Source of the DNA: JBASRP01 sp044866075
GTDB lineage: Bacteria > Actinomycetota > AC-67
Reading direction: 5' to 3'
DNA: 19,107 bases
NCBI GenBank assembly: GCA_044866075.1
Contig: JBIOTQ010000141.1
Coordinates: forward strand, 1 to 19,107
This document shows positions 10,001-16,717 of this stretch, in pieces (within the stretch, counting starts at the first letter, position 1; each line of letters begins with the position of its first letter). The notes under the pieces are model-generated. The model was not told the origin of the DNA and searched no databases. It was given only the letters and a program-made list of their open reading frames with translations. Both the position numbers and the translations under genes were made by a program.

Positions 10001-10557
10001 TCGTGTACGACCCCGACGACCAGACCCGCGAATGGGTACGGTTCACCTTCCCGCGCCAGCCGAAGCGCCGCCGGCTCAACATCGCGGACTTCTTCCGGCC
10101 GGTGTCGTCCGGCGAGATGGACGTCGTCGCGTTCCACGTGGTCACGATGGGACCGCGGATCGGCGAGCGCGCGACCGAGCTGTTCGAGGCGAACGAGTAC
10201 CGCGAGTATCTCTATCTGCATGGGCTCGGCGTCGAGATGGCGGAAGCGCTCGCCGAGTTCTGGCACAAGCGCATCCGCGAGGAGCTCGGCATCGCCGGGG
10301 ACGACGCGCCGACGATCGAGGGCCTTTTCGATCAGGGCTACCGCGGGTCCCGGTATTCGTTCGGGTATCCCGCGTGCCCGAACCTCGAGGATCAGAAGCA
10401 GATCTTCGACCTGCTCGACCCGGAGCGGATCGGCGTTGCGCTGAGCGAGGAATTCCAGCTACAGCCGGAGCAGTCGACCTCGGCGATCATCGTCCACCAC
10501 CCGGAGGCGAAGTACTTCTCCGTCGGCCGGCCCGCGATTTCGACCGGTAGTAGCTAG
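7081..10557 (+). CDS. metH: Cobalamin-dependent methionine synthase
   Basis: The 1158-residue enzyme transfers the methyl group of 5-methyltetrahydrofolate via cobalamin to homocysteine, making methionine in the cytoplasm. All four modules are present in order. The homocysteine domain carries zinc ligands Cys221 and Cys287-Cys288 (GGCCGTTPEH). The pterin domain begins at about 330 (FFVIGERCN). The B12 cap and Rossmann domain carry the cobalt-ligand motif DVHDIG (Asp727, His729, Gly732) and GLSGLLVKST. After an Ala/Pro/Arg linker (about 850-885) comes the S-adenosylmethionine reactivation domain, with the motif starting at Arg1088 and FGYPACPN (1094-1101). Length and domain content match complete MetH, so it should be reactivatable. 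The start is ATG 7081, behind a TACAAT box. Its stop overlaps the stop of the convergent Rrf2 gene in the shared CTAG (10554-10557). Confidence 0.97.
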   Translation: MSSLLEALRERVLLFDGAMGTQIQAANLSLDEYWGKEGNSEVLNLSRPDVIANIHRAYFDAGADAVETNTFGANLVVQGEYEMADKVYDLNVIGARIAKEVASSYSDRPRWVIGSVGPGTKLPSLGHTTFDELEASYGLQIKGLVDGGADAIIIETCQDMLQLKSAVAGAVQAFEEAGKKLPLIVQVTVETTGTMLLGTEIAAALTALVPYHVIDVIGMNCATGPVEMTEHVRFLCQSSRKFVSVLPNAGLPELRDGKPYYPLTPEEFVRHQTVFVKEFGTNIAGGCCGTTPEHIRQLSEALAGTVPLDRSAAALDPGCSSLYIAQPFHQETSFFVIGERCNVQGSRKFKEIVGAEDWDSTVRVAKEQVREGAHALDVSVDFTGRDGVPDMGEVVSRFRTQMTLPIFLDSTEPQVIEAGLKLLGGRSVINSINLEEGTGDDTRLMRNLRLAKKFGAACVALAIDENGQATTKDWKLEVCKRLAEIAKNEAGLEARDLIFDTLVFPISTGMEEQRRAALETIEAVRAIKQEIPGAFTSLGISNVSFGLSPAGRQVLNSVFLHEAIEAGLDAAIVSPAQILPMSRIDERQREVAQDMIYDRRRAGYDPLQEFIGLFEGVEHQRAAKEDLSGLPLDERLKRRIIDGEREGLEGDLDEALKEKPALEIINTNLLDGMKVVGDLFGSGQMQLPFVLQSAETMKAAVSHLEPHMEKAGDGSKGRIVLATVKGDVHDIGKNLVDIILTNNGYTVHNIGIKQPISSIIEAAERERVDAIGLSGLLVKSTVVMREDLEELNRRELHAYPVLLGGAALTRSYVENDLREIYNGRVFYGRDAFEGLHTMDQLMAEKRGGTVLEAAPKPRRARERPVAVVEPGAPARSDVATDVPIPTAPFFGSRVVKGLNTLEIARFLNKKTLFRGQWQFRPQPGQSTEEYEDFIQGEAEPVLRSTLERAIAEHLLQPAVVYGFFPAQSEGDDLIVYDPDDQTREWVRFTFPRQPKRRRLNIADFFRPVSSGEMDVVAFHVVTMGPRIGERATELFEANEYREYLYLHGLGVEMAEALAEFWHKRIREELGIAGDDAPTIEGLFDQGYRGSRYSFGYPACPNLEDQKQIFDLLDPERIGVALSEEFQLQPEQSTSAIIVHHPEAKYFSVGRPAISTGSS

Positions 10558-11033
10558 GCGGGTGCCGCCGCCGTCTTCGCGCTCGCGCGTTTCTTCGGCG
10601 GGTCGAGGTGCAGGATCCACGGCCCACGCGCGCGACGGCCGAGATCGGCGAAGGTCGTGCGTTCGAGGATCGCGATCGTCGCGTCGCGCACCTCGCGCCA
10701 CGTGTCGAGCATGCCGCAACCGATCTCCATCGCACACGGCTCGGGCTCGCTGCGCGTCGCGCACGCTATCGGCGCCAGGGGGCCTTGGAAGAGACGTACC
10801 ACGCGTTCGAGCGTGATGTCCTCAGGGGAGTGGTTGAGGCGGTAGCCGCCGTTGCGCCCGCGCTCCGACCGAACGATGCCGGCGCCGCGCAGCTGCGTCA
10901 TGATCTGCTCGAGGAGCGACTCGGGCACGTGCGTGCGCGCGGCGATGTCGTGCATCTTCAGCGGGCTCTCCGGCGCGAGCGTGAGCGCGAGCACCGCCCG
11001 CGTCGCGTAGTCGGTCTTCTTGGTAATCCACAT
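10554..11033 (-). CDS. Rrf2-family transcriptional regulator with three Fe-S-type cysteines
   Basis: The 159-residue protein starts with the family's signature (KTDYATRAVLAL) and a winged helix (about 10-65: MHDIAARTHVPESLLEQIM, then the wing GRNGGYRL). Cysteines 91, 100 and 106 (CX8CX5C) sit where IscR, NsrR and RirA bind an iron-sulfur cluster, so it probably senses redox state, iron, NO or sulfur status. The tail is basic (PKKRASAKTAAA). ATG 11033 has GGAGG and AAGGA upstream. It is divergent from the ABC importer, whose promoter region contains several inverted repeats. A TAATCT box of its own promoter lies inside one of these (11047-11061), which suggests autoregulation. Control of the importer is inference from position. 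The stop shares CTAG with metH. Confidence 0.93.
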   Translation of the reverse strand: MWITKKTDYATRAVLALTLAPESPLKMHDIAARTHVPESLLEQIMTQLRGAGIVRSERGRNGGYRLNHSPEDITLERVVRLFQGPLAPIACATRSEPEPCAMEIGCGMLDTWREVRDATIAILERTTFADLGRRARGPWILHLDPPKKRASAKTAAAPA

Positions 11034-11046
11034 TTCCTTACCTCCA

Positions 11047-11061
11047 CGGTAGAGATTACCG
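11047..11061. promoter_or_regulatory. Inverted repeat CGGTA-N5-TACCG, candidate Rrf2 operator
   Basis: CGGTA (11047-11051) and TACCG (11057-11061) form a 15-bp inverted repeat 13 bases upstream of the Rrf2 start. It covers a possible minus-strand -10 box TAATCT (11058-11053). This is a plausible autoregulatory site; binding is inference. Confidence 0.5.
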
Positions 11062-11082
11062 CGGTTCCCGGATGATCCGATA

Positions 11083-11117
11083 CCTGGGTTGACAGGAGAA
11101 CGAGCTCTTCGTAGCTT
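11083..11117 (+). promoter_or_regulatory. Sigma-A-type promoter of the ABC importer with operator over the -35 box
   Basis: TTGACA (11089-11094) and TAGCTT (11112-11117) are separated by exactly 17 bases, a near-ideal housekeeping promoter reading toward the substrate-binding protein gene. The inverted repeat CCTG-N6-CAGG (11083-11096) overlaps the -35 box, where a repressor would block RNA polymerase. The expected transcript start is near 11124, leaving a leader of about 65 bases. Confidence 0.7.
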
Positions 11118-11147
11118 AGTTTCTCAACTATCTTTACTTAGTCAGTC

Positions 11148-11166
11148 GAGATTATCAACAAATCTC
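11148..11166. promoter_or_regulatory. Inverted repeat GAGATT-N7-AATCTC in the importer leader
   Basis: GAGATT (11148-11153) and AATCTC (11161-11166) lie downstream of the predicted transcript start and 24 bases before the TTG start. This may be a DNA operator or an RNA hairpin; the AT-rich sequence favours a protein-binding site. Function is not shown. Confidence 0.4.
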
Positions 11167-11190
11167 AGAACTCCATAAGGGGAGATCGCC

Positions 11191-12237
11191 TTGTCTCGCA
11201 GACCAGCCCGGATTACACGTCTTGGGTTCATCGCCCTCGCGCTGGCCGTCACCGCCGCGGCGTGCGGGAGCGGCGGCGGTTCCGGATCCGGCGAAAAAGT
11301 CACCCTGCGGCTCGGCTACTTCCCGAATCTGACCCACGCGCCGGCGATCATCGGCATCGAGAAGGGCTTCTTCAAGCAAGCGCTCGGCGCGGATGTCACC
11401 CTCAACACGACGACCTTCAACGCCGGGCCCGATGTGGTGACGGCGATCTTCGCGGACGCCCTCGACATCAGTTACATCGGTCCGAACCCTGCGATCAACG
11501 CTTGGTCCAAGTCGCAAGGCGAGGCCATCAAGATCATCGCAGGAGCGACCTCCGGCGGAGCCGCTCTCGTCGTCAAACCCTCCATCAAGAAACCGGCCGA
11601 TCTGAAGGGCAAACGGATCTCGTCGCCTCAGCTGGGAAACACGCAAGACGTGGCGCTTCGTTCGTGGCTCAAAACCCAAGGTTTCAAGACGACGACCGCC
11701 GGCGGGGGGGACGTGAAGATCTTGCCGCAAGGGAACTCGCAGACACTTGAGACGTTCAAGGCCGGCGATATCGACGGTGCCTGGGTGCCGGAACCGTGGA
11801 CCACGCGGCTCGTTCTCGAAGGTGGCGGCAAAGTGCTCGTCGACGAGGCGTCATTGTGGCCCGGAGGCAAGTTCGTGACGACCCATGTCATCGTCAGGAC
11901 CGCGTTCCTCAAGGACCATCCCGACGTGGTCAGCCGGTTCCTCAAGGGGCATGTCCAGGCAGTCGACTACGCCAACAGCTCCTCGGCGGAGGCTCAAACG
12001 GTGGTGAACAAAGCATTGGAAAGGATCACCGGCACGGCGCTCAAGGCGGACACGATCCAGACCGCGTGGAAGAATCTCACTTTCACGGAGGATCCGATCG
12101 CGAGCTCGCTTCGCACGTCGGCAAAGAACGCGCAGGCCGTCGGCGTGCTCGAACCGGTGGATCTGAATGGGATCTACGACCTGGATCCTCTGAACGCGAT
12201 CCTCAAAGGGCTCGGCAAGACCGAGGTTTCCGTCTAG
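11191..12237 (+). CDS. ABC importer substrate-binding lipoprotein (SsuA/nitrate/taurine type)
   Basis: The 348-residue protein has an N-terminal signal ending in the lipobox AAAC (Cys25) and then a Gly/Ser linker, so it is a lipoprotein outside the membrane. The mature part has the SsuA/NMT1-like pattern: LRLGYFPNLTHAPAIIGIEKGFF, DISYIGPNPAINAW, a KPADLKGKRISSP segment and GAWVPEPW. The family binds aliphatic sulfonates, taurine, nitrate or thiamine precursors. The exact ligand cannot be read from sequence; a sulfonate is favoured by the Rrf2 regulator and nearby metH. The start is TTG 11191 with AAGGGGAG upstream. It is the first gene of a three-gene operon, followed 10 bases later by the ATPase gene. 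Confidence 0.93.
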   Translation: MSRRPARITRLGFIALALAVTAAACGSGGGSGSGEKVTLRLGYFPNLTHAPAIIGIEKGFFKQALGADVTLNTTTFNAGPDVVTAIFADALDISYIGPNPAINAWSKSQGEAIKIIAGATSGGAALVVKPSIKKPADLKGKRISSPQLGNTQDVALRSWLKTQGFKTTTAGGGDVKILPQGNSQTLETFKAGDIDGAWVPEPWTTRLVLEGGGKVLVDEASLWPGGKFVTTHVIVRTAFLKDHPDVVSRFLKGHVQAVDYANSSSAEAQTVVNKALERITGTALKADTIQTAWKNLTFTEDPIASSLRTSAKNAQAVGVLEPVDLNGIYDLDPLNAILKGLGKTEVSV

Positions 12238-12247
12238 GGGGCTGTTC

Positions 12248-13069
12248 ATGGACGAGCCACTTCCAGCCACAGCCGAGTTCCCGCTCCAAGGCGCGAAGTC
12301 CGTTGCAGGTCTCGTGACGTCGAGACCTGTCGCGATCAGCGTGCGAGACGTGGCGCAGACGTACCACGACGGTCGCAGTTCCTTAAAGGCGCTCGATGGG
12401 GTTTCGATCGAGGTTGCGGAAGGCGAGTTCGTCTGTTTGCTCGGCGCATCCGGGTGCGGGAAAACGACGCTACTGAATCTCATCGTCGGGCTGTACCACC
12501 TGTCTTCCGGAACGATCGACGTGGGCGGCCGCCGTGTCGCACTGATGTTCCAAGAGCCGGCGCTCTTCCCCTGGCTAACCGTCGAGCGGAACGTCGAGAT
12601 GGCCATGCGATTCCGCGGGGTTCCGCGGCCTCGGCGCTCGGCTCGGATCGCGGAGCTTCTGAGACTTGTGCATCTGGACCAATTTGCGGACCGGCTTCCA
12701 CATGAACTCTCCGGTGGCATGCGTCAGCGAGTTGCCCTCGCCCGTTCGCTGGCCCAGGACGCGGACGTGTTGCTGATGGACGAGCCGTTCGGGTCTCTCG
12801 ACGCGATGACCCGGGACGTCCTGCACGACGAGCTCGAGCGGTTGTGGCGCGACACGGGCCTCACGATCCTGTTCGTCACGCACAACGTGCGCGAGGCGGT
12901 GCGACTCGGCGACCGGGTGGTTCTCCTCTCGAGCCGGCCGGGCCGCATGGTCGCCGAATTTCCCGTGGGGATCCAGCGGCCGCGCCGCATCGACGACGCG
13001 CCGGTGTCGGAAATCTCCGGTCTGATCACGGAGCGATTGCGCGAGGAAGTGCGACGTCATGGCCACTAA
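12248..13069 (+). CDS. ABC importer ATPase (SsuB/TauB type)
   Basis: The 273-residue protein powers import on the cytoplasmic side of the membrane. It shows Walker A GASGCGKT (66-73), the Q-loop in MFQEPALFPW, signature LSGGMRQRVALARSL, Walker B VLLMDEPFGSLDAMT and the switch histidine in LFVTHNVREAV. The sequence after the signature and the LFPWLTV segment are typical of nitrate/sulfonate/taurine importer ATPases. An extra stretch of about 28 residues precedes the nucleotide-binding domain. ATG 12248 has a GGGGG run six bases upstream. Its 3' end overlaps the permease gene by 11 bases, which suggests coupled translation. Confidence 0.95.
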   Translation: MDEPLPATAEFPLQGAKSVAGLVTSRPVAISVRDVAQTYHDGRSSLKALDGVSIEVAEGEFVCLLGASGCGKTTLLNLIVGLYHLSSGTIDVGGRRVALMFQEPALFPWLTVERNVEMAMRFRGVPRPRRSARIAELLRLVHLDQFADRLPHELSGGMRQRVALARSLAQDADVLLMDEPFGSLDAMTRDVLHDELERLWRDTGLTILFVTHNVREAVRLGDRVVLLSSRPGRMVAEFPVGIQRPRRIDDAPVSEISGLITERLREEVRRHGH

Positions 13070-13952
13070 GGAACCCCTCCATGGCGACATGCTCGAGGAG
13101 GAGATCGCCGGGCTCGATGCGCTCGATGCGCTTCGCACCGAGGAGGGCCCCGGGCTCGTAGCCCGCGTGTGGACCTCTGCGTGGCCGAAACTCGCCGCGG
13201 TCGCGATCTTCCTCTTCGTGTGGCAGGTAGTCGTGTGGTCCCACTGGAAACCCATCTACGTCATCCCCAGTCCTTGGACGGCGCTCGGTGAACTGGCGAA
13301 CCGCGCCGGCACGACCGAGTTCTGGGTGGCGCTGAAAACCACAATGCGACGCGCGATCGTTGGTTACGGCGTGGCGGTGCTGCTCGGAACCGCTCTCGGA
13401 GTGGCATTGACGCAAAGCTCCATCTTGAAACGCGCGATCGGATCCGTCCTCACGGGGCTTCAGAGCATGCCGTCGATCGTTTGGTTCCCCTTCGCGATCA
13501 TCGTCTTCAAGCTGAGCGAATCAGCCATCCTTTTCGTCGTCGTCCTCGGAGCTTTCCCCTCGATCGCGAACGGCCTTGTTTCGGGTGTCGGTCAGATCCC
13601 GCCCGTCCTGCTTCGCGCCGGACGAGTCATGGGCGCACGTGGTCTCGCGTCGCTCCGCCATGTTGTTCTTCCCGCCGCCTTGCCCGGCTACCTCGCCGGG
13701 TTGAAGCAGGGCTGGGCCTTCGCATGGCGCTCGCTGATGGCCGGCGAACTTCTGGTGTTTCTGGAAGGACGGTTCTCGATCGGCGGAGACCTTCATAACG
13801 CTCAGGAGCTTGGTCCGGATATGCCGAGGGTGATGGCCTTGATGATCGTGATCTTCATCGTCGGAGTCATCGTCGACGGTGTTGTCTTCGCCACGATGGA
13901 GCGGCGAATCCGCCGCAGGCGCGGGCTGATCGAGGTCGGCGCGAACGCCTAG
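13059..13952 (+). CDS. ABC importer permease (SsuC/TauC type)
   Basis: The 297-residue membrane protein forms the channel of the importer, probably as a homodimer. After a charged cytoplasmic N-terminus of about 40 residues there are roughly six membrane helices (first LAAVAIFLFVWQVVVW). The motif YVIPSPWTAL and the ATPase-coupling EAA-type loop (VMGARGLASLRHVVLPAALPGYLAGL) are typical of the nitrate/sulfonate/taurine class. GAGGAAG stands nine bases before ATG 13059, inside the end of the ATPase gene. Its stop codon TAG shares CTAG (13949-13952) with the stop of the convergent cyclophilin gene, leaving no room for a terminator between them. Confidence 0.95.
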   Translation: MATKEPLHGDMLEEEIAGLDALDALRTEEGPGLVARVWTSAWPKLAAVAIFLFVWQVVVWSHWKPIYVIPSPWTALGELANRAGTTEFWVALKTTMRRAIVGYGVAVLLGTALGVALTQSSILKRAIGSVLTGLQSMPSIVWFPFAIIVFKLSESAILFVVVLGAFPSIANGLVSGVGQIPPVLLRAGRVMGARGLASLRHVVLPAALPGYLAGLKQGWAFAWRSLMAGELLVFLEGRFSIGGDLHNAQELGPDMPRVMALMIVIFIVGVIVDGVVFATMERRIRRRRGLIEVGANA

Positions 13953-14767
13953 CGCTTCTGTTCGGCGATCGTCACCTTCAGGATGAAGATCGGCGGGTTC
14001 GGCGTGACCCCGAGGCTCTGGCCTGCCTGCACGGGCGCGCCTTTCGCCTGGATGATCTTGTCTAGCGTCGCCAGCGACGCGGCGTCCTCGACCTTGCCGA
14101 GGATCGAGTAGTTCGGGTTCTGGTTCAGGAAGTCCGCCGACGTCACCACGATGAAGAACTGGCTGCCGTTGCTCGACGGGCCGCTCGAGTTCGCCATCGC
14201 GACCACGCCGCGCGAGTACTTTGTCCCCGGTGCCGGCGTCTCTCCCTTGTACGTGTAGTCGACGCCGCCGCCGATGCCGCCGGTCTGCGTCCCCGCCTGC
14301 ACGAGCCCGAAGCCTGGGTCGTTCTGGACGCGACCGAACTTGGTGTTGTCGTAGAACTGCTGCCGTGCGAGGAACACGAAGTTGTTCACCGTCGCGGGAG
14401 ATTGCCGCGGGTCCATCTTCATGACGATGTTTCCGCAACTCGTCTGCAGCGTCGAGACGTAGATCTTGTCCTTGTCGACCGTCATCGCCGGCGCCTTGTT
14501 GAACGTCTTGCCGTTCGGGGTGGGCTCGGGCGCCGGCACCGTGCAACCGGCGATCGGCGTCGCAGAGGTCGACGTGGTCGGCGAGGCCGTCGGCTTCTTC
14601 TTGTCGTTGCCTCCGAGGAAGACGATCAGCAAGACCACCGCGATCGCGACCGCCGCAGCAGCGGAGCTCCAGACGCGCACCTTGCGTATCCGCTCCGCGC
14701 GTTTGCGTGCGGCGCGCTCCGCCTCGCGCTTGGCGCGCACCCGGCGTTCGTAGGATCGTTTGCTCAT
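13949..14767 (-). CDS. Membrane-anchored cyclophilin-type peptidyl-prolyl isomerase
   Basis: The 272-residue protein starts with a very basic cytoplasmic stretch (about 1-30), one membrane helix (about 32-53), a Ser/Thr/Pro linker and then a cyclophilin domain outside the cell. Family motifs are visible: FYDNTKFGRV and DPGFGLVQAG, RGVVAMANS, NGSQFFIV and NYSILGKV. They hold the usual catalytic-pocket Arg, Phe and Gln. Cyclophilins speed cis-trans isomerisation at proline, here probably aiding folding of exported proteins. Two cysteines before and at the domain start (in AGCTV and QTSCGN) could form a disulfide. It starts 10 bases behind the tetR stop, so the two minus-strand genes are likely cotranscribed. 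Its stop overlaps that of the ABC permease. Confidence 0.93.
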   Translation of the reverse strand: MSKRSYERRVRAKREAERAARKRAERIRKVRVWSSAAAAVAIAVVLLIVFLGGNDKKKPTASPTTSTSATPIAGCTVPAPEPTPNGKTFNKAPAMTVDKDKIYVSTLQTSCGNIVMKMDPRQSPATVNNFVFLARQQFYDNTKFGRVQNDPGFGLVQAGTQTGGIGGGVDYTYKGETPAPGTKYSRGVVAMANSSGPSSNGSQFFIVVTSADFLNQNPNYSILGKVEDAASLATLDKIIQAKGAPVQAGQSLGVTPNPPIFILKVTIAEQKR

Positions 14768-14777
14768 CGCTTCTTCG

Positions 14778-15383
14778 TCACTCGCTCCGGCGAGGAAGCC
14801 CGGCCAGCCCGCGCCAGGCGAGCTCCGACAAATCGCGCACGACGCGCTCGGCGGGGACGCTGCGTTGGTCGAGCCACCACTGCGCGGCCGACTCCGCGAT
14901 GCCCATCACGCCGCGCGCGAGGAGTTCGGACTCCGACGCCGGCAGCCCGGTCTCGGCGGCGATCACGGCCGAGATACTGCGCGCCAGTTCGTCCCGGAAG
15001 CGCTCGATCGCGGTGCGGAACTCGTCCTCGGCGCCCATCGTCTCGCGGAAGAGGAGACGGAACGAGCCCTCGTTCGAATCGATGAACGCGAAGTAGGCGC
15101 CGGTCGCGCGCTCGATGCGCTCGCGGTTCGAGCGGGCGCCCTCGATCGCCCGGCGGATGTCGTCGAGGAGGCGGGCCATGTCCTCCTCGAGGAGCCCGAG
15201 GTACAGCTCCTTCTTGCTCTCGAAGTGCTGGTACAGGACCGGCTTCGTCACCCCGGCCCTGAGGGCGATCTGCTCCATCGCGGCGCCGTGGTAGCCGTCG
15301 GAGGCGAAGACATCGCGCGCGACCTGGAGTAATTGTGCGCGGCGAGCCTCGGCCGTCAGGCGCCTCGTGGCCAGCTCCCTCAC
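14778..15383 (-). CDS. TetR/AcrR-family transcriptional regulator
   Basis: The 201-residue protein has the family's N-terminal helix-turn-helix (about 14-60: LLQVARDVFASDGYHGAAM, IALRAGVTKPVLYQHFESKKELY) and an all-helical ligand-binding part. Its C-terminal part (IDSNEGSFRLLFRETMG) resembles lipid-related TetR regulators of Actinomycetota. It is divergent from an acyl-CoA dehydrogenase gene, and two tandem palindromic elements lie between them (15429-15458). It therefore probably represses fatty-acid or acyl-CoA metabolism genes and itself, with an acyl-CoA-like inducer; this is inference. The start is GTG 15383 with a purine-rich GGGAAAGGG directly upstream, which is rather close. A TAATAT box (15431-15426) overlaps the operator. 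Confidence 0.92.
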   Translation of the reverse strand: MRELATRRLTAEARRAQLLQVARDVFASDGYHGAAMEQIALRAGVTKPVLYQHFESKKELYLGLLEEDMARLLDDIRRAIEGARSNRERIERATGAYFAFIDSNEGSFRLLFRETMGAEDEFRTAIERFRDELARSISAVIAAETGLPASESELLARGVMGIAESAAQWWLDQRSVPAERVVRDLSELAWRGLAGLPRRSE

Positions 15384-15428
15384 CCTTTCCCGCGATCCAC
15401 TTGACGGTGGCCGTTTGGCGGCCCAATA

Positions 15429-15458
15429 TTACCGGGTAGTAACTTACCAAGTCGTAAC
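15429..15458. promoter_or_regulatory. Tandem TTACC-N5-GTAAC elements, candidate TetR operator
   Basis: Two abutting 15-bp copies are seen, 15429-15443 and 15444-15458. Both begin TTACC and end GTAAC, with different five-base centres (GGGTA and AAGTC). Each contains the palindrome TTAC-N6-GTAA. They overlap a possible -10 box of tetR and lie about 60 bases before the acyl-CoA dehydrogenase start. Two TetR dimers on such tandem sites would control both directions. Confidence 0.7.
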
Positions 15459-15516
15459 CTCGTCGGCGCGGCGATGCAGCCGGGGACCGGCGCCGACGGC
15501 GAATCGAGGAGGGATT

Positions 15517-16710
15517 ATGCCTCACTTCGGTCTGACCGAGGAGCAGGTCGAGTTCCGCAAGTGGCTTCACGAGTTCGCCGAACGCGAGATCCGTCCGGTC
15601 GCCGCCGAGTACGACGAGAGCGAAGACTTCCCGTGGCCGGTTCTGAAGAAGGCGTCCGAGATCGGGTTGTACTCTCTCGATTTCTGGATACAAACCGCGT
15701 CGGACGAATCAGGCTTGTCGATGCCGATCGCGCTCGAGGAGATCTGCTGGGGCTGCGCCGGCATCGGCCTGTGCCTCTTCGGCAGCGGACTCCCGCTCGC
15801 CGCGCTGGCGAACGCTGGAACGCCCGAGCAGCTCCTCAAGTGGGGGCCGAAGATGTTCGGCACCGCCGACGATCTGAACCTCGGCGCGTTCGCCGTGACC
15901 GAGCCGCAGGCCGGGTCCGACGTGTCGTCGCTCCGCACCACGGCGAAGCGCGAGCGCGACGGGTGGCTGCTGAACGGACGCAAGGTCTTCATCACGAACG
16001 GCGGTATCGCCGACGTGCACGTCGTCGTCGCGACCGTCGACCCGAACCTTGGGCATCGCGGCCAGGCGTCGTTCATCGTCGAGAAGGGCACGCCGGGCCT
16101 GTCGCAGGGCAAGAAGGAGAAGAAGCTCGGCATCCGCGCGTCGCATACCGCCGAGGTCATCCTCGAGGACGTCTGGGTTCCCGGTGAAAACGTGCTCGGT
16201 GGCGAGGAGAAGCTCAACGCCAAGATCGAGCGCGCCAAGTCGGGCCAGAAGGGCAAGGAATCGGTCGCGCTGAAAACCTTCGAGGCCACCCGCCCGAGCG
16301 TCGGCGCGCAGGCCGTCGGCATCGCCGAGGCCGCCTGGACCTTCGCGCGCGACTACGCGAAGGACCGCACCACCTTCGGCCGGCCGATCATCGAGCACCA
16401 GGGCGTCGCCTTCCAGCTCGCCGACATGGCGATGGAGACGGAGGCCGCGCGCCTGATGGTGTGGCGCGCCGCGTGGATGGGCCGCACCGGCCAGCCGTTC
16501 GTTCACGCCGAGGGTTCGATGTCGAAGCTGAAGGCGGGCGAGGTCGCAGTGCGCGTCACCGAGCAGGCGATCCAGGTCCTCGGCGGATACGGCTACATCA
16601 AGGATTTCCCCGTCGAGAAGTGGTACCGCGACGCGAAGATCTACACGCTGTTCGAGGGGACCAGCGAGATCCAGAGATTGGTGATCTCGCGCGCGTTGGC
16701 CGCAGAATAG
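15517..16710 (+). CDS. Acyl-CoA dehydrogenase
   Basis: The 397-residue flavoenzyme would introduce a double bond between C2 and C3 of an acyl-CoA. N-terminal helices (LTEEQVEFRKWLHEFAEREIRPVAAEYD), the FAD/substrate motif AFAVTEPQAGSDVSSLRT, RTTFGRPIIEHQGVAFQLADM, QVLGGYGYIKDFPVEKWYRDAK and the catalytic base in LFEGTSEIQRLVI (Glu380) are all present. An insertion around KKEKKLGIRAS to SGQKGKESVALKTFEAT (about 205-260) contains an extra Lys/Glu-rich stretch. Chain-length specificity cannot be read. ATG 15517 is preceded by GAGGAGGG, the best ribosome site in the window; the open frame extends upstream to 15367 but runs through the operator. The alpha/beta hydrolase follows after seven bases, so they form an operon likely controlled by the divergent TetR protein. 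Confidence 0.95.
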   Translation: MPHFGLTEEQVEFRKWLHEFAEREIRPVAAEYDESEDFPWPVLKKASEIGLYSLDFWIQTASDESGLSMPIALEEICWGCAGIGLCLFGSGLPLAALANAGTPEQLLKWGPKMFGTADDLNLGAFAVTEPQAGSDVSSLRTTAKRERDGWLLNGRKVFITNGGIADVHVVVATVDPNLGHRGQASFIVEKGTPGLSQGKKEKKLGIRASHTAEVILEDVWVPGENVLGGEEKLNAKIERAKSGQKGKESVALKTFEATRPSVGAQAVGIAEAAWTFARDYAKDRTTFGRPIIEHQGVAFQLADMAMETEAARLMVWRAAWMGRTGQPFVHAEGSMSKLKAGEVAVRVTEQAIQVLGGYGYIKDFPVEKWYRDAKIYTLFEGTSEIQRLVISRALAAE

Positions 16711-16717
16711 CGGGGCG

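Noticed and set aside
15367..15516. Upstream extension of the acyl-CoA dehydrogenase frame to 15367
   Set aside because: It would run through the tandem operator and the tetR start; ATG 15517 has an excellent GAGGAGGG site and gives the normal N-terminus.
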